DNA of 60,592 nt from DTYU01 sp040756575. GTDB taxonomy: Bacteria > Bacillota > Desulfotomaculia > Desulfotomaculales > Ammonificaceae. The notes beneath the pieces are model-generated. The model saw only the letters and a list, made by a program, of their open reading frames with translations. It was not told the DNA's origin and did not search any database. The translations under genes were made by a program, and so were the position numbers. Shown here piece by piece: positions 22,631 to 30,952 of the stretch. Location: positions 1-60,592 of the forward strand of contig JBFLYP010000016.1 in NCBI GenBank assembly GCA_040756575.1, given 5' to 3'. The number at the start of each line of letters is the position of its first letter. The stretch's first letter is position 1.

Positions 22631-25270
22631 ATGCAGGGCAAAGAGATTCGCCAGCGGTTCCTTCAGTATTTTGAAAAGAACAGGCACGTTGTCATGCCGA
22701 GCGCTTCGCTGATACCCGCGAGTGACCCGAGCTTGCTCTGGACGGCGGCGGGAATGGTTCCGTTCAAACCTTACTTTACCGGTACGGCGACCCCGGAGCA
22801 CCGCCGCGTCGCCACCTGCCAGAAATGTTTACGGACCCTCGACATCGAGTCGGTCGGCAGGACTTCCCGCCACCTTACCTTCTTTGAAATGTTGGGTAAT
22901 TTTTCTTTCGGCGACTACTTTAAAGAAGCGGCCATTCCGTGGGCGTGGGATTTGATAACCAGGGATTTCGGCATCGACCCGGCGCGGCTGTGGATCTCGG
23001 TTTACCTTGATGATGACGAGGCCTACTCGCTCTGGCGTAAAGTCGGTGTGCCGGAAAACCGTATTGTGCGGTTGGGGAAAGATACTAATTTTTGGGAAAT
23101 AGGGGCCGGCCCGTGCGGCCCGTGTTCGGAGATCCACTTCGACTATGGTCCGGAATACTCGTGCGGGCCTGAATGTGCGGTCGGGTGCGACTGCGACCGC
23201 TTTTTAGAGGTTTGGAACCTGGTCTTCATCCAGTTTTACCGGGATGAGGCGGGCGGCTATACCCCCCTTGAAAACAAGGGCATTGATACCGGTATGGGGC
23301 TGGAAAGAATAGCAGCGGTGCTGCAGGGGGTAAAATCGGGCTTCGAAACCGATCTTTTCAGCGATTTGACCGGAGAGATCGCCGAATTGCTTAAGATTAA
23401 TCCCGGTTCCGATAAGAGAGCGGAAATGGCCGTAAGAGTGATCGCCGATCATATAAGGGCGGTAACCTTTGCAGTCGCTGACGGTGCCCTGCCCTCAAAT
23501 GAGGGCCGGGGTTACGTTATCCGGCGTCTGCTGAGGCGGGCGGTCCGCTTCGGGATGCTTTTCGGAGCCGTGGAACCGTTCCTCAGCGGGATGGCAAGCG
23601 GGGTAGTCGACAAGATGGGCGACGTATACCCGGAGCTTGTACGGAACCGGAGGCACATCCTGCGCGTGATCAAGGCAGAGGAAGAACGCTTTCTCGAGAC
23701 GCTCGCCCAGGGTACTGAAATCCTTAACCGGATGATTGCGGAGGCTGCAGGGGCAAAGAGTAAAACGCTTTCCGGGGAGGCGGCTTTTAAGCTTTACGAC
23801 ACATACGGATTCCCCCTGGAGCTAACGGAGGAGATCTGTGCCGAACACGGCTTCAGCGTGGACCGGGAAGGGTTCTCGGCAGCGATGGAATTCCAGCGCG
23901 AGCGTGCAAGGCAGGCCCGTGAGACCACCGAATACCTTGGGGAGCGGGAACGGCTGTACCGCGGAATCAGGGAGAGCGGGGAAAAATCCCGGTTTATCGG
24001 TTACCATACTTTGCAGGGGCGGGCTAAAGTGCTGTTTCTCGCGAAGGAGGGCAAAAAGGTTGAAAGCGCCGGAGCGGGCGAAACGGTTGAGGTGGTTCTT
24101 GATTCCACTCCCTTTTACGCCGAGGCGGGCGGACAGGTAAGTGATACCGGTATGTTTACGTCGGCGGATTTTCAGGCGGAAGTCCTGCACGTCGACCGTC
24201 CTGTTGAAGATGTCATTGTGCATCGAATAAAGATCTTACAAGGCACTTTGAACGGGAGCGCCGGTCTCACGGCTTCGGTGGACGCGGCCCGCCGCCGGCA
24301 GATAACCCGTAACCATACCGCAACCCATCTTTTACACCAATCATTGAGGATTATTCTGGGGCCGCACGTTAACCAGGCCGGCTCGCTGGTAGCTCCGGAC
24401 CGGTTGCGTTTTGATTTTACCCACTATCAGGCGCTCACTGCCGGAGAACTGGAGCGGGTGGAGCGAATGGTCAACCAGGCCGTTCTTGACGGTATGCCGG
24501 TGGAGGCGTTTGAAACAACCTTTCAAGAAGCTAAAGAAAGGGGAGCAATTGCGCTTTTCGGTGAGAAGTACGGAGACAGGGTACGTGTTGTCAAAATAGG
24601 AGACTTCAGCATGGAACTTTGCGGTGGAACGCATTTACGGAACACTGCCGAAACAGGCTTGTTTAAGATCGTGTCTGAGGGTAGCGTAGCTTCTGGAATA
24701 AGGCGCATTGAAGCGGTGACCGGAGAGGCTGCGCTGGCCTTTGTAAACGCAATAATCGACGATTATCAACAAGCGGCCGCGGTTTTAAAAGCGCCGCCGC
24801 GCAATCTGTCTTCACTTGTAAGGGCGCTGACGGGCCAGCTCAGGGAGCTGACACGGGAAAACGAGGCGCTTAAGGACAAACTTGCTGCCGGTGAAGTGAT
24901 GGAGCTTTTGAACCAGGTTCAGGTTGTTGAAGGTGTTAAAGTGCTGGTCACGAAGGTCAGTACTTCCGACATGGCGAGGCTGCGCAGCTTGACAGACATT
25001 TTACGGGAGCGGCTGGGTTCGGGAGTGGTCATCCTCGGAAGCGTGGTGGATGAAAAGGTTAACCTTATTGCTGCGGTAACTGAGGATCTGATCCCACGGG
25101 GACTGAACGCCGGTTCCTTGGTAAAAGAGGTTGCACGGGTCGTTAACGGCGGCGGCGGGGGGCGACCGGACCTTGCGCAGGCGGGGGGTAGAAACCCGGC
25201 GCAGCTTGACAATGCATTACAAACCGGAAAGATGATAATAAAAGAAAGGCTCTCCCTTCCCCCGCATTAA
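22631..25270 (+). CDS. alaS: Alanine--tRNA ligase
   Basis: AlaRS charges tRNA-Ala and edits mischarged Ser and Gly. The N-terminal class II catalytic domain includes LTFFEMLGNFSFGDYFK near residues 82-98; the editing domain has HTATHLLHQ near 563-571 and the distal CGGTH near 665, which together form the zinc site; a C-Ala domain with the glycine-rich segment NGGGGGRPDLAQAGG near 840-854 follows. At 879 residues it is full length. ATG at 22631 is chosen over an upstream TTG at 22610 because it gives the standard N-terminus MQGKEIRQRF. It heads the conserved alaS-ireB-ruvX-yrzB block. Confidence 0.97.
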   Translation: MQGKEIRQRFLQYFEKNRHVVMPSASLIPASDPSLLWTAAGMVPFKPYFTGTATPEHRRVATCQKCLRTLDIESVGRTSRHLTFFEMLGNFSFGDYFKEAAIPWAWDLITRDFGIDPARLWISVYLDDDEAYSLWRKVGVPENRIVRLGKDTNFWEIGAGPCGPCSEIHFDYGPEYSCGPECAVGCDCDRFLEVWNLVFIQFYRDEAGGYTPLENKGIDTGMGLERIAAVLQGVKSGFETDLFSDLTGEIAELLKINPGSDKRAEMAVRVIADHIRAVTFAVADGALPSNEGRGYVIRRLLRRAVRFGMLFGAVEPFLSGMASGVVDKMGDVYPELVRNRRHILRVIKAEEERFLETLAQGTEILNRMIAEAAGAKSKTLSGEAAFKLYDTYGFPLELTEEICAEHGFSVDREGFSAAMEFQRERARQARETTEYLGERERLYRGIRESGEKSRFIGYHTLQGRAKVLFLAKEGKKVESAGAGETVEVVLDSTPFYAEAGGQVSDTGMFTSADFQAEVLHVDRPVEDVIVHRIKILQGTLNGSAGLTASVDAARRRQITRNHTATHLLHQSLRIILGPHVNQAGSLVAPDRLRFDFTHYQALTAGELERVERMVNQAVLDGMPVEAFETTFQEAKERGAIALFGEKYGDRVRVVKIGDFSMELCGGTHLRNTAETGLFKIVSEGSVASGIRRIEAVTGEAALAFVNAIIDDYQQAAAVLKAPPRNLSSLVRALTGQLRELTRENEALKDKLAAGEVMELLNQVQVVEGVKVLVTKVSTSDMARLRSLTDILRERLGSGVVILGSVVDEKVNLIAAVTEDLIPRGLNAGSLVKEVARVVNGGGGGRPDLAQAGGRNPAQLDNALQTGKMIIKERLSLPPH

Positions 25271-25455
25271 AAAATTTAGGATAAAATCTTTTCCATATAG
25301 AGAGGAAAGTCGGCCGGGGAAGTGAAGTATATCTTAAGGTATCAACACCAGGAGCGTGCTGCAAAACCCACACTTGCAGGAAGTAAACCTATGTATGCCT
25401 GGGGCAAGTGATTTCAAGCGAGTCCGACTTCTGATGTCCGGCATCCGACATCTGG

Positions 25456-25484
25456 CTTTGCCAGGTGAAGTTTTGCAGCAGTGT
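25456..25484 (+). repeat. Repeat family B copy
   Basis: TTTGCCAGGTGAAGTTTTGC followed by AGCAGTGTC matches the family consensus, just upstream of ireB. A palindromic GATGTCCGGCATCCGACATC lies immediately before it (25433-25452). Confidence 0.6.
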
Positions 25485-25512
25485 CTTGCAAAAGGGTTGC
25501 GGGGGGGTTTAT

Positions 25513-25797
25513 GTGGAAGATACCAAGACTGGAGAAAAGACCGTGATGTTTCAGGTCAAGAAAGAAGAGCCGCAGACTATCCGCGACATCGTTTCCGTAG
25601 TGGTTACGGCGCTCAAGGAAAAGGGATATAACCCAATAAACCAGCTCGTAGGATATCTGCTTTCCGGAGATCCGGCTTATATAACAAGTTACCGGAACGC
25701 CCGCAACCTGATCCGCCGCCTGGAACGGGACGAACTCATGGAGGAGTTCGTCAGGGCTTATCTCAAAAAGGAAGGCATAAGGTACCAAGATTATTGA
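25513..25797 (+). CDS. ireB: IreB-family regulatory phosphoprotein (UPF0297)
   Basis: This 94-residue protein matches the IreB/YrzL family, small cytoplasmic proteins phosphorylated by PASTA-type Ser/Thr kinases and linked to cell-envelope stress. The diagnostic run NPINQLVGYLLSGDPAYITS lies near residues 39-58, followed by YRNARNLIRRLERDEL. GTG at 25513 after a G-rich site is preferred; the frame upstream to 25465 translates repeat family B. It sits between alaS and ruvX as in Bacillus and many Clostridia. Confidence 0.92.
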   Translation: MEDTKTGEKTVMFQVKKEEPQTIRDIVSVVVTALKEKGYNPINQLVGYLLSGDPAYITSYRNARNLIRRLERDELMEEFVRAYLKKEGIRYQDY

Positions 25798-25876
25798 TGT
25801 GGAATTCCGTCCAGCAGTCTTACCTGCCAGAGGCTTTCGTCTCTGGTATTATTTTAGAGGCGGCAAGGGTGATGGA

Positions 25877-26305
25877 ATGAGAGTTCTTGGACTCGACGTA
25901 GGCGAACGAAGAATTGGGCTGGCGGTCAGTGACCCGCTTGGAATAACTGCGCAGGGGTTAGGAGTTTTGAATAGGGGAAAATTAAATGAAGATGTTGAAC
26001 AACTCCAAGCGCTTGTCAGGAAGTACGAGATTGAAGAGATCGTAGTCGGCTTACCGCGTGCGCTCGATGGTGGCATGGGGCCCCAAGCGCAAAAGGTTGC
26101 CGAATTTGCATCACTTCTTGAAAAAAAGGGTATTAAGGTGAAGTTTTGGGATGAACGGTTCACCACCAGCGCCGCAGAACGATACCTGATTGAGGCCGAT
26201 GTCAGCAGGGAAAAACGGCGGCGAGTGATCGATAAAACGGCAGCGGTTCTCATCCTCCAGAGCTATCTTGACAGCCGGCGCGCGCCCGGAGCAGGCAGGG
26301 CTTGA
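25877..26305 (+). CDS. ruvX: RuvX/YqgF putative pre-16S rRNA nuclease
   Basis: YqgF proteins have an RNase H fold and are implicated in 16S rRNA 5'-end processing or Holliday junction resolution. The N-terminal motif LGLDVGERRIGLAVSD near residues 4-19, the EIVVGLPRALDG segment near 54-65 and FWDERFTTSAAE near 93-104 with its acidic catalytic residues are all present. ATG at 25877 gives 142 residues, the family size, with AAGGGTGA upstream. Its 3' end overlaps the promoter of yrzB. Confidence 0.94.
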   Translation: MRVLGLDVGERRIGLAVSDPLGITAQGLGVLNRGKLNEDVEQLQALVRKYEIEEIVVGLPRALDGGMGPQAQKVAEFASLLEKKGIKVKFWDERFTTSAAERYLIEADVSREKRRRVIDKTAAVLILQSYLDSRRAPGAGRA

Positions 26306-26330
26306 CGCCATCGTATTCCAGGTATATAAT
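26302..26330 (+). promoter_or_regulatory. Sigma-A type promoter of yrzB
   Basis: TTGACG (26302-26307) and TATAAT (26325-26330) are exactly 17 bases apart. The -35 box overlaps the ruvX stop codon, so yrzB can be transcribed separately. Confidence 0.75.
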
Positions 26331-26362
26331 CCCATTATCTTGAAATAGGGAAAGGTGATATA

Positions 26363-26632
26363 ATGGCGGATGAACTCGAAGTCATCACCCTCATAGATGA
26401 AGACGGCGAGGAACACGACTTTGAAGTTTTAGATATTCTGGAAGTTGACGGTTCGGAATACGCTATTCTTGTACCTGTCGGACAGGACGAAGAGGCTGCT
26501 GAAGCCATCATCCTAAAGTTCAGCCAGGATGAAGAAGGAAACGAAATTTTAGTTGACCCGGAAGATGATGAGTGGGAAAAAGTGGCAGATTTTTGGGAGG
26601 AAACTCGCTTTCAGGGCGACAAAGATAACTAA
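26363..26632 (+). CDS. yrzB: DUF1292 protein, YrzB-like
   Basis: This 89-residue strongly acidic protein matches the DUF1292/YrzB family, found beside ruvX and ireB in Firmicutes and of unknown function. The family pattern is visible as ITLIDEDGEEHDFEVLDIL near residues 8-26 and YAILVPV with ILKFSQDEEGNE further on. It starts at ATG after GGAAAGGTG. No enzyme motif is present. Confidence 0.9.
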   Translation: MADELEVITLIDEDGEEHDFEVLDILEVDGSEYAILVPVGQDEEAAEAIILKFSQDEEGNEILVDPEDDEWEKVADFWEETRFQGDKDN

Positions 26633-26634
26633 AG

Positions 26635-26787
26635 GGAGTCCCCCATGCCGCTATCAAGCGGCACTAAGAAGGATGAAAATCGGGCGAATAGACCTGGAAG
26701 CTGGTTACTTTAGATGCAGAAGAGTAACATAAACGGAACGCGGCTCATCGCCGCGCCCAATGGAAGAAGAACGCATTTTCGAAAGAG
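26635..26787 (+). repeat. Repeat family A, copy 3 (internally deleted)
   Basis: The left half matches copy 2 closely, including GTTACT/AGTAAC arms, and the right end matches GAAGAAGAACGCATT. About 100 bases between AACGCGG and CTCATCGCC are missing compared with copy 1, removing the 5' arm of the GNRA hairpin. Confidence 0.75.
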
Positions 26788-26826
26788 GGCCGCATGCCGC
26801 GTTGCGGCACAACGAGGAATAAAAAT
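26788..26826 (+). repeat. Truncated start of a further family A copy
   Basis: GGCCGCATGCCGCGTTGCGG followed by CACAACGAGGAATAAAAATG matches the first 40 bases of copy 1 at 12730-12769, after which the similarity stops. Confidence 0.6.
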
Positions 26827-27083
26827 GTACGTGGGACCTGCGGCAAGACCGGAGCCGCGCCGTATGACGAGCTGCGAACCGCACTTGAGCCGGTGCAACG
26901 GCTCGGGATCCGGATGCCGGTAGGGATGCCGGCAAGCGCAACCGAGGGACGCCGAGTTTGCGCGGTGCCGTACGGAGAGCCGGCGACGAGCGCCAAGACG
27001 GGTCAGCGCGGGAATCCGGCGCGCGCCGGTCTGCCTAAGGTCGCCGAGGCAGAAACCTTGCATTTATGGAGGAGGGCGTTCGT

Positions 27084-28613
27084 TTGCGCCGCACGGTTGT
27101 CTTGGTTGCGGCTATCGTCCTGGTTTTTGGGTTTGCAACCAGTGCGTTTGCGCTTTGGACGGTAGAAAAGACTAACGTCCGTCCCGACATTATTGTTGAC
27201 GGAGTGAGAATAGGCGGAATTCCTTTTGGAGGGCTGACCGCCGCGGAGGCTATGGCTAAGCTGAGGGCATGCGAGGCGCAAATGCTGTCCCGGCCGGTAA
27301 GGTTGGAGTGTGCCGGGCGTACTTGGCCTTTACCACTTGAAAGAGCCGGTGTTCGTATTGACACCGAAGTCTTGGAAAAAGCGTTGGCTGTAGGCCGTCG
27401 GGGTTGGCTCGTAAAGCGCTATCTTGAAAGGCGGCGGGTTTCGCGGGACGGTGTTGATTTTCCGATCAAAGTAAGGGTTGACCGGGAAAAGCTTACCTCT
27501 CTCGTCGCGGAGTTAACCAGAGAATTAACGGTGTTGCCTCAGGATGCCGGTTTCAAGGTGCTTCCCGATGACACCATCACCGTGGTTCCCAGCCGGGACG
27601 GGCGGTGTGCAGACGCAGAGGCTGCTTACAGCCAGCTGCTTGCAATTCTGAACAAGGGCGGCAAACCGGTAGTACGGGTCTGGCTTAAGGAAATACCGCC
27701 CAACCATACGACCGGTGAAATCCTTTCCATGGGTCTCAATTGCCTTCTCAGTGAGTTTACGACCACCTTCGACCCCACCAAGGCAAACCGGGTCTATAAC
27801 ATCAGCGTTGCCGCCGGCGCACTCAACGGATTGTTGGTAAAGCCAAGGGAGGTGGTTTCATTTAATGAAATCGTCGGTCCCCGTAGCACCGAGACGGGTT
27901 ACAAAACGGCGCCGGTGATATTGAATAATGAATTTGTCGACGCTGTAGGTGGTGGGGTCTGCCAGGTCGCGACAACACTGTATAACGCGGTGTTGTTAGC
28001 CGGGCTTGAAACCGTCGAGAGGCGCAACCACTCGTTACCGGTAAACTATGTACCGGCAGGGCGGGACGCAACGGTGGTTTACGGAGGCTCGGACTTCAAG
28101 TTTTTAAACAACACCGGCAGATACCTTTACCTCCGCACCTCGGTGAGCCGGAACCACCTTACTGTTAAAATCTACGGTAACAGCAATTTTAAACGCCGCG
28201 TGGAAGTCCGCAGTTGGATCACCAAGGTTCTCGAACCGAAGGTTATCAGGCGCGAGGACCCGAACCTCGAAGCCGGAAAAATCGTGGTTAAACAGAAGGG
28301 CATCTGCGGTTATCAGGCTAAGGCGGAGCGCCTTATCTGGGATGGTAAAAGGGTGCTGAGGGAACAACTGCCGTCGAGTTCTTATCATCCCCTCAATGAG
28401 ATTATAGCTGTGGGAACCAAGGTTATACCGTCCGTGGTTTCACCGCAAAAGCCCGGGGAACCTGAAACGTCTATGCCACAAGAGTTGCCCGGTGAAAGAA
28501 CCGGCAGCGCCCCTCAGCCAAGCCGCGAGGAACCGAGAGAATCAACCGCCGGTGACGTTTATGAAGGCTTTAATCAGAGACTTGATACCTGGTTATTGGA
28601 ACAAGTTCAATAG
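27084..28613 (+). CDS. VanW-family protein
   Basis: This 509-residue exported or anchored protein has an N-terminal hydrophobic segment TVVLVAAIVLVFGFATSAFA, one or two peptidoglycan-binding-like repeats, a VanW domain with SFNEIVGPRSTETGYK near residues 264-279 and DAVGGGVCQVATTLYNAVLLAG near 293-314, and a C-terminal Pro/Glu-rich tail. The family occurs in vancomycin-resistance clusters and widely in Clostridia; the exact function is unknown. ATG at 27066 overlaps GGAGGAGG, so TTG at 27084 with spacing of seven is the likely start. Its 3' end overlaps mltG by 53 bases. Confidence 0.88.
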   Translation: MRRTVVLVAAIVLVFGFATSAFALWTVEKTNVRPDIIVDGVRIGGIPFGGLTAAEAMAKLRACEAQMLSRPVRLECAGRTWPLPLERAGVRIDTEVLEKALAVGRRGWLVKRYLERRRVSRDGVDFPIKVRVDREKLTSLVAELTRELTVLPQDAGFKVLPDDTITVVPSRDGRCADAEAAYSQLLAILNKGGKPVVRVWLKEIPPNHTTGEILSMGLNCLLSEFTTTFDPTKANRVYNISVAAGALNGLLVKPREVVSFNEIVGPRSTETGYKTAPVILNNEFVDAVGGGVCQVATTLYNAVLLAGLETVERRNHSLPVNYVPAGRDATVVYGGSDFKFLNNTGRYLYLRTSVSRNHLTVKIYGNSNFKRRVEVRSWITKVLEPKVIRREDPNLEAGKIVVKQKGICGYQAKAERLIWDGKRVLREQLPSSSYHPLNEIIAVGTKVIPSVVSPQKPGEPETSMPQELPGERTGSAPQPSREEPRESTAGDVYEGFNQRLDTWLLEQVQ

Positions 28614-29658
28614 ATGGGTTTCTGGAACGCTGGGGGCTATTAGAGGAAGGTGTACTCCTGCCTTAGCATTTATGCTTTTGGCGGTCCCGGTTTTCTTCGC
28701 AGCGGCAGCTATTGCGTATGTTTCCGTGGGATTGCAACCACGGGGGGGCGGGAAGTGTATCGAGTTTGTGATACCGGAAGGAGCTACAACGGGTTGGGTG
28801 GCGGAAAGTCTTTATCGGAACGGAATAATCAGGAACCCGGCCCTTTTTCGTTTATATGCCCGCACGCACGACCTTGACAAACGAATTGCGGCGGGAACCT
28901 ACAAGGTTTCGTCCGGGCTTTCGGTACCGGAGTTACTCAGGCTGTTAACCGGTGGCGGGCAGGTAACTAAAAGGTTTACCCTTCCTGAAGGGCTGACGGT
29001 CAAGGAGATCGCTGCGCGTCTGGAACAGCAAAACGTTGTTAACGCAGAAGCTTTTCTTAAGGAACTGCAGACCGGGAAGTTCGATCATGCATTTTTGCCC
29101 GGTGGCCTGGCCGGTCTGGCAAGGTTTGAAGGGTATCTTTTCCCTGATACATATCAGGTTTTCTCGGACGTTTCAGCCCATGCGGTCATTGAGCTTATGC
29201 TTCGCCGCTTTGCTGCGGTGTCTGAAGAACTAAACCTGCCTGCCGAAGCGGCCAGACACGGTTTAACCGTTCACCAGGCGGTTACCCTCGCATCTCTTGT
29301 AGAGCGGGAAGCAAAACGCAGCGAGGAGCGGGCACTCATAGCAGGGGTGCTGTACAACCGTCTTCGCAAGGGGATGCCGCTGCAGGTGGACGCCACTGTA
29401 CAATACGCCCTTGGTGTACACCGGGAGCGCATCCTGTACAAAGATCTGACGGTTGACTCCCCCTACAACACTTACCGCGTTACCGGGCTTCCGCCCGGGC
29501 CGATCGCGGCTCCCGGACGCGCTTCGTTGTTAGCGGTAATCCGTCCGGCGGAAACCGACTACCTGTACTACGTGGCTAAGCCGGACGGGAGCCATGCTTT
29601 TTCCCGAACACTTTCCGAACACAATGCAAACAAAAGATGCTATCAGGGTGCTCCGTAG
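28561..29658 (+). CDS. mltG: Endolytic transglycosylase MltG
   Basis: MltG cleaves nascent glycan strands and sets peptidoglycan chain length. A transmembrane segment ALAFMLLAVPVFFAAAAIAYV lies near residues 34-54, a LysM-like region follows, and the catalytic YceG domain contains FEGYLFPDTYQVF near 190-202 and LASLVEREAK near 242-251, whose Glu corresponds to the catalytic glutamate. The terminal NTYRVTGLPPGPIAAPG motif near 298-314 is typical. The start at 28561 lies inside the VanW gene; upstream Met codons in the same frame are possible. Order ireB-ruvX-yrzB-mltG is conserved in Firmicutes, here split by the VanW gene. Confidence 0.93.
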   Translation: MKALIRDLIPGYWNKFNRWVSGTLGAIRGRCTPALAFMLLAVPVFFAAAAIAYVSVGLQPRGGGKCIEFVIPEGATTGWVAESLYRNGIIRNPALFRLYARTHDLDKRIAAGTYKVSSGLSVPELLRLLTGGGQVTKRFTLPEGLTVKEIAARLEQQNVVNAEAFLKELQTGKFDHAFLPGGLAGLARFEGYLFPDTYQVFSDVSAHAVIELMLRRFAAVSEELNLPAEAARHGLTVHQAVTLASLVEREAKRSEERALIAGVLYNRLRKGMPLQVDATVQYALGVHRERILYKDLTVDSPYNTYRVTGLPPGPIAAPGRASLLAVIRPAETDYLYYVAKPDGSHAFSRTLSEHNANKRCYQGAP

Positions 29659-29702
29659 CTGTAAGTATACTTGCGGCCCCTTAAGAGGTAATCCAAAATC
29701 CC

Positions 29703-30623
29703 TTAAGCCTCCAACAAGGCAACCAGCCGGCCGTTTTCCCGCCTCACCAGTTTTCTGCTGATTAATTCGGACAGCACGTCTTCGTAGACGGGCCGGTACT
29801 GACCGTTAAAGAAAAGATCGACCGCTTCCCGGAACCAGTGGGTCCTGTTCAGGTATTCGAAAAAGCCTTCCTCCTGGAGTCCTGATTTGGCTAACAAGGT
29901 GTAGAGGATTATCTTTTTCATCTGGTCGCGCCCCAATCTTTCGGGCTCGTTTATAAAGGATTCTAATCTTCTACGACAGCGGTCGATTGCACCTTTAGGG
30001 TCATAAATCGGGCTCCCGTGGCCGGGGTAGATCACCGAAAGATCCAGAGAAGACAATTTTTCGAGTGACTGCTGGTGCAAAAACGGGCTGATGTTCCCTT
30101 CGATGCGGGTTGTGAGAACGCCGAAGTCGCCGTCCCAAACGGCATCGGCGGAAAGGAGGAACCGGTGTTGCGGCGAGTAAAGTGCAATCTGCCCGGAGGC
30201 GTGTCCCGGTGTATGCAGTACGACCAGTTCAAGGTCGTCCAGCCTTATGACGTCACCTTCTGTAAAGCTCCTGTTTACCGTGAAGAAGTCTGCCTCCTGG
30301 TCATAGTAGCGCCACCATGTGTACCAGTCATTTTTTGTTTGAATAAAGTTACGGTCTATGAGGTGCATCCCGATTTCGCAACCGGAAAGCTCCTGGATGT
30401 ACCGGTTTGCGCCGATGTGGTCACAGTGGCAGTGCGTTGAAATGATCAGCTCTACTTGCCGTATGTCAACACCGGTTTGCTGGATAAGATGCAATGTCCG
30501 CTGGAGGTCCCTTTTGTACCCCGTGTCGATAAGAACTTTGGCTTTTCCGTTGAAAACGAATTGGTTTCCGTTTAGCCAGCCGCGTTCGATGAAATAAAAA
30601 TTATCCACCACTTTTTCGATCAC
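29703..30623 (-). CDS. Metallo-beta-lactamase-fold hydrolase
   Basis: This 306-residue cytoplasmic protein has the MBL-fold zinc motif STHCHCDHIGAN near residues 61-72 (HxHxDH), a second His in HTPGHASGQI near 136-145, an Asp in SADAVWDGD near 157 and a His in YPGHGSPIYD near 200. The C-terminal 80 residues form a winged-helix-like region seen in LACTB2-type or RNase Z-like hydrolases. GTG start after AAGGAGG. It is convergent with mltG and divergent from the PBP gene. The substrate is unknown; thioesters or nucleic acids are possible. Confidence 0.88.
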   Translation of the reverse strand: MIEKVVDNFYFIERGWLNGNQFVFNGKAKVLIDTGYKRDLQRTLHLIQQTGVDIRQVELIISTHCHCDHIGANRYIQELSGCEIGMHLIDRNFIQTKNDWYTWWRYYDQEADFFTVNRSFTEGDVIRLDDLELVVLHTPGHASGQIALYSPQHRFLLSADAVWDGDFGVLTTRIEGNISPFLHQQSLEKLSSLDLSVIYPGHGSPIYDPKGAIDRCRRRLESFINEPERLGRDQMKKIILYTLLAKSGLQEEGFFEYLNRTHWFREAVDLFFNGQYRPVYEDVLSELISRKLVRRENGRLVALLEA

Positions 30624-30952
30624 AGGTTAAGTATCCTCCTTATGTTGCAGCAATGCCGGGCTGCGGCATTAACTCTAAAGAGAGCCGCTCGCGGTCAGCC
30701 CAAAAGCGCTTGCGTGCATAACTTATCGTTCCCTTGACTTGACAAACCGGTTCACCGGGCGGGTTCCCCTAAAACCTTCCGCCCGGCGTTATGGGTAAAT
30801 GCCTGATTTAGCTGCTCATATATGATTTTACCACCAGGCTTAGCTTTTTGACACGGTTTTCCGACCGACCCGGGCGCGCAATTATTTCCGCAGCGCCGTA
30901 TAACCGGCTTCCGGACGGGTTAAGCTTTCCGTGAGGGAATCGTGAGGAAAGC
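30624..30952. other. Divergent intergenic region between the MBL hydrolase and PBP genes
   Basis: No gene is supported. An 8-bp inverted repeat CCGGGCGG (30755-30762) and CCGCCCGG (30779-30786) is the only clear structure. Promoters for both flanking genes should lie here, but I could not fix them. Confidence 0.5.

Larger units (their letters stand above)
26633..27083. other. Intergenic with repeat A and a GC-rich block before the VanW gene
   Basis: No gene is supported, although open frames exist on both strands because of high GC. Repeat family A copy 3 and the truncated start of another copy fill the left part. From about 26830 to 27060 the DNA is unusually GC-rich with repeated ATGCCGG units and several self-complementary segments. 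Confidence 0.5.
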
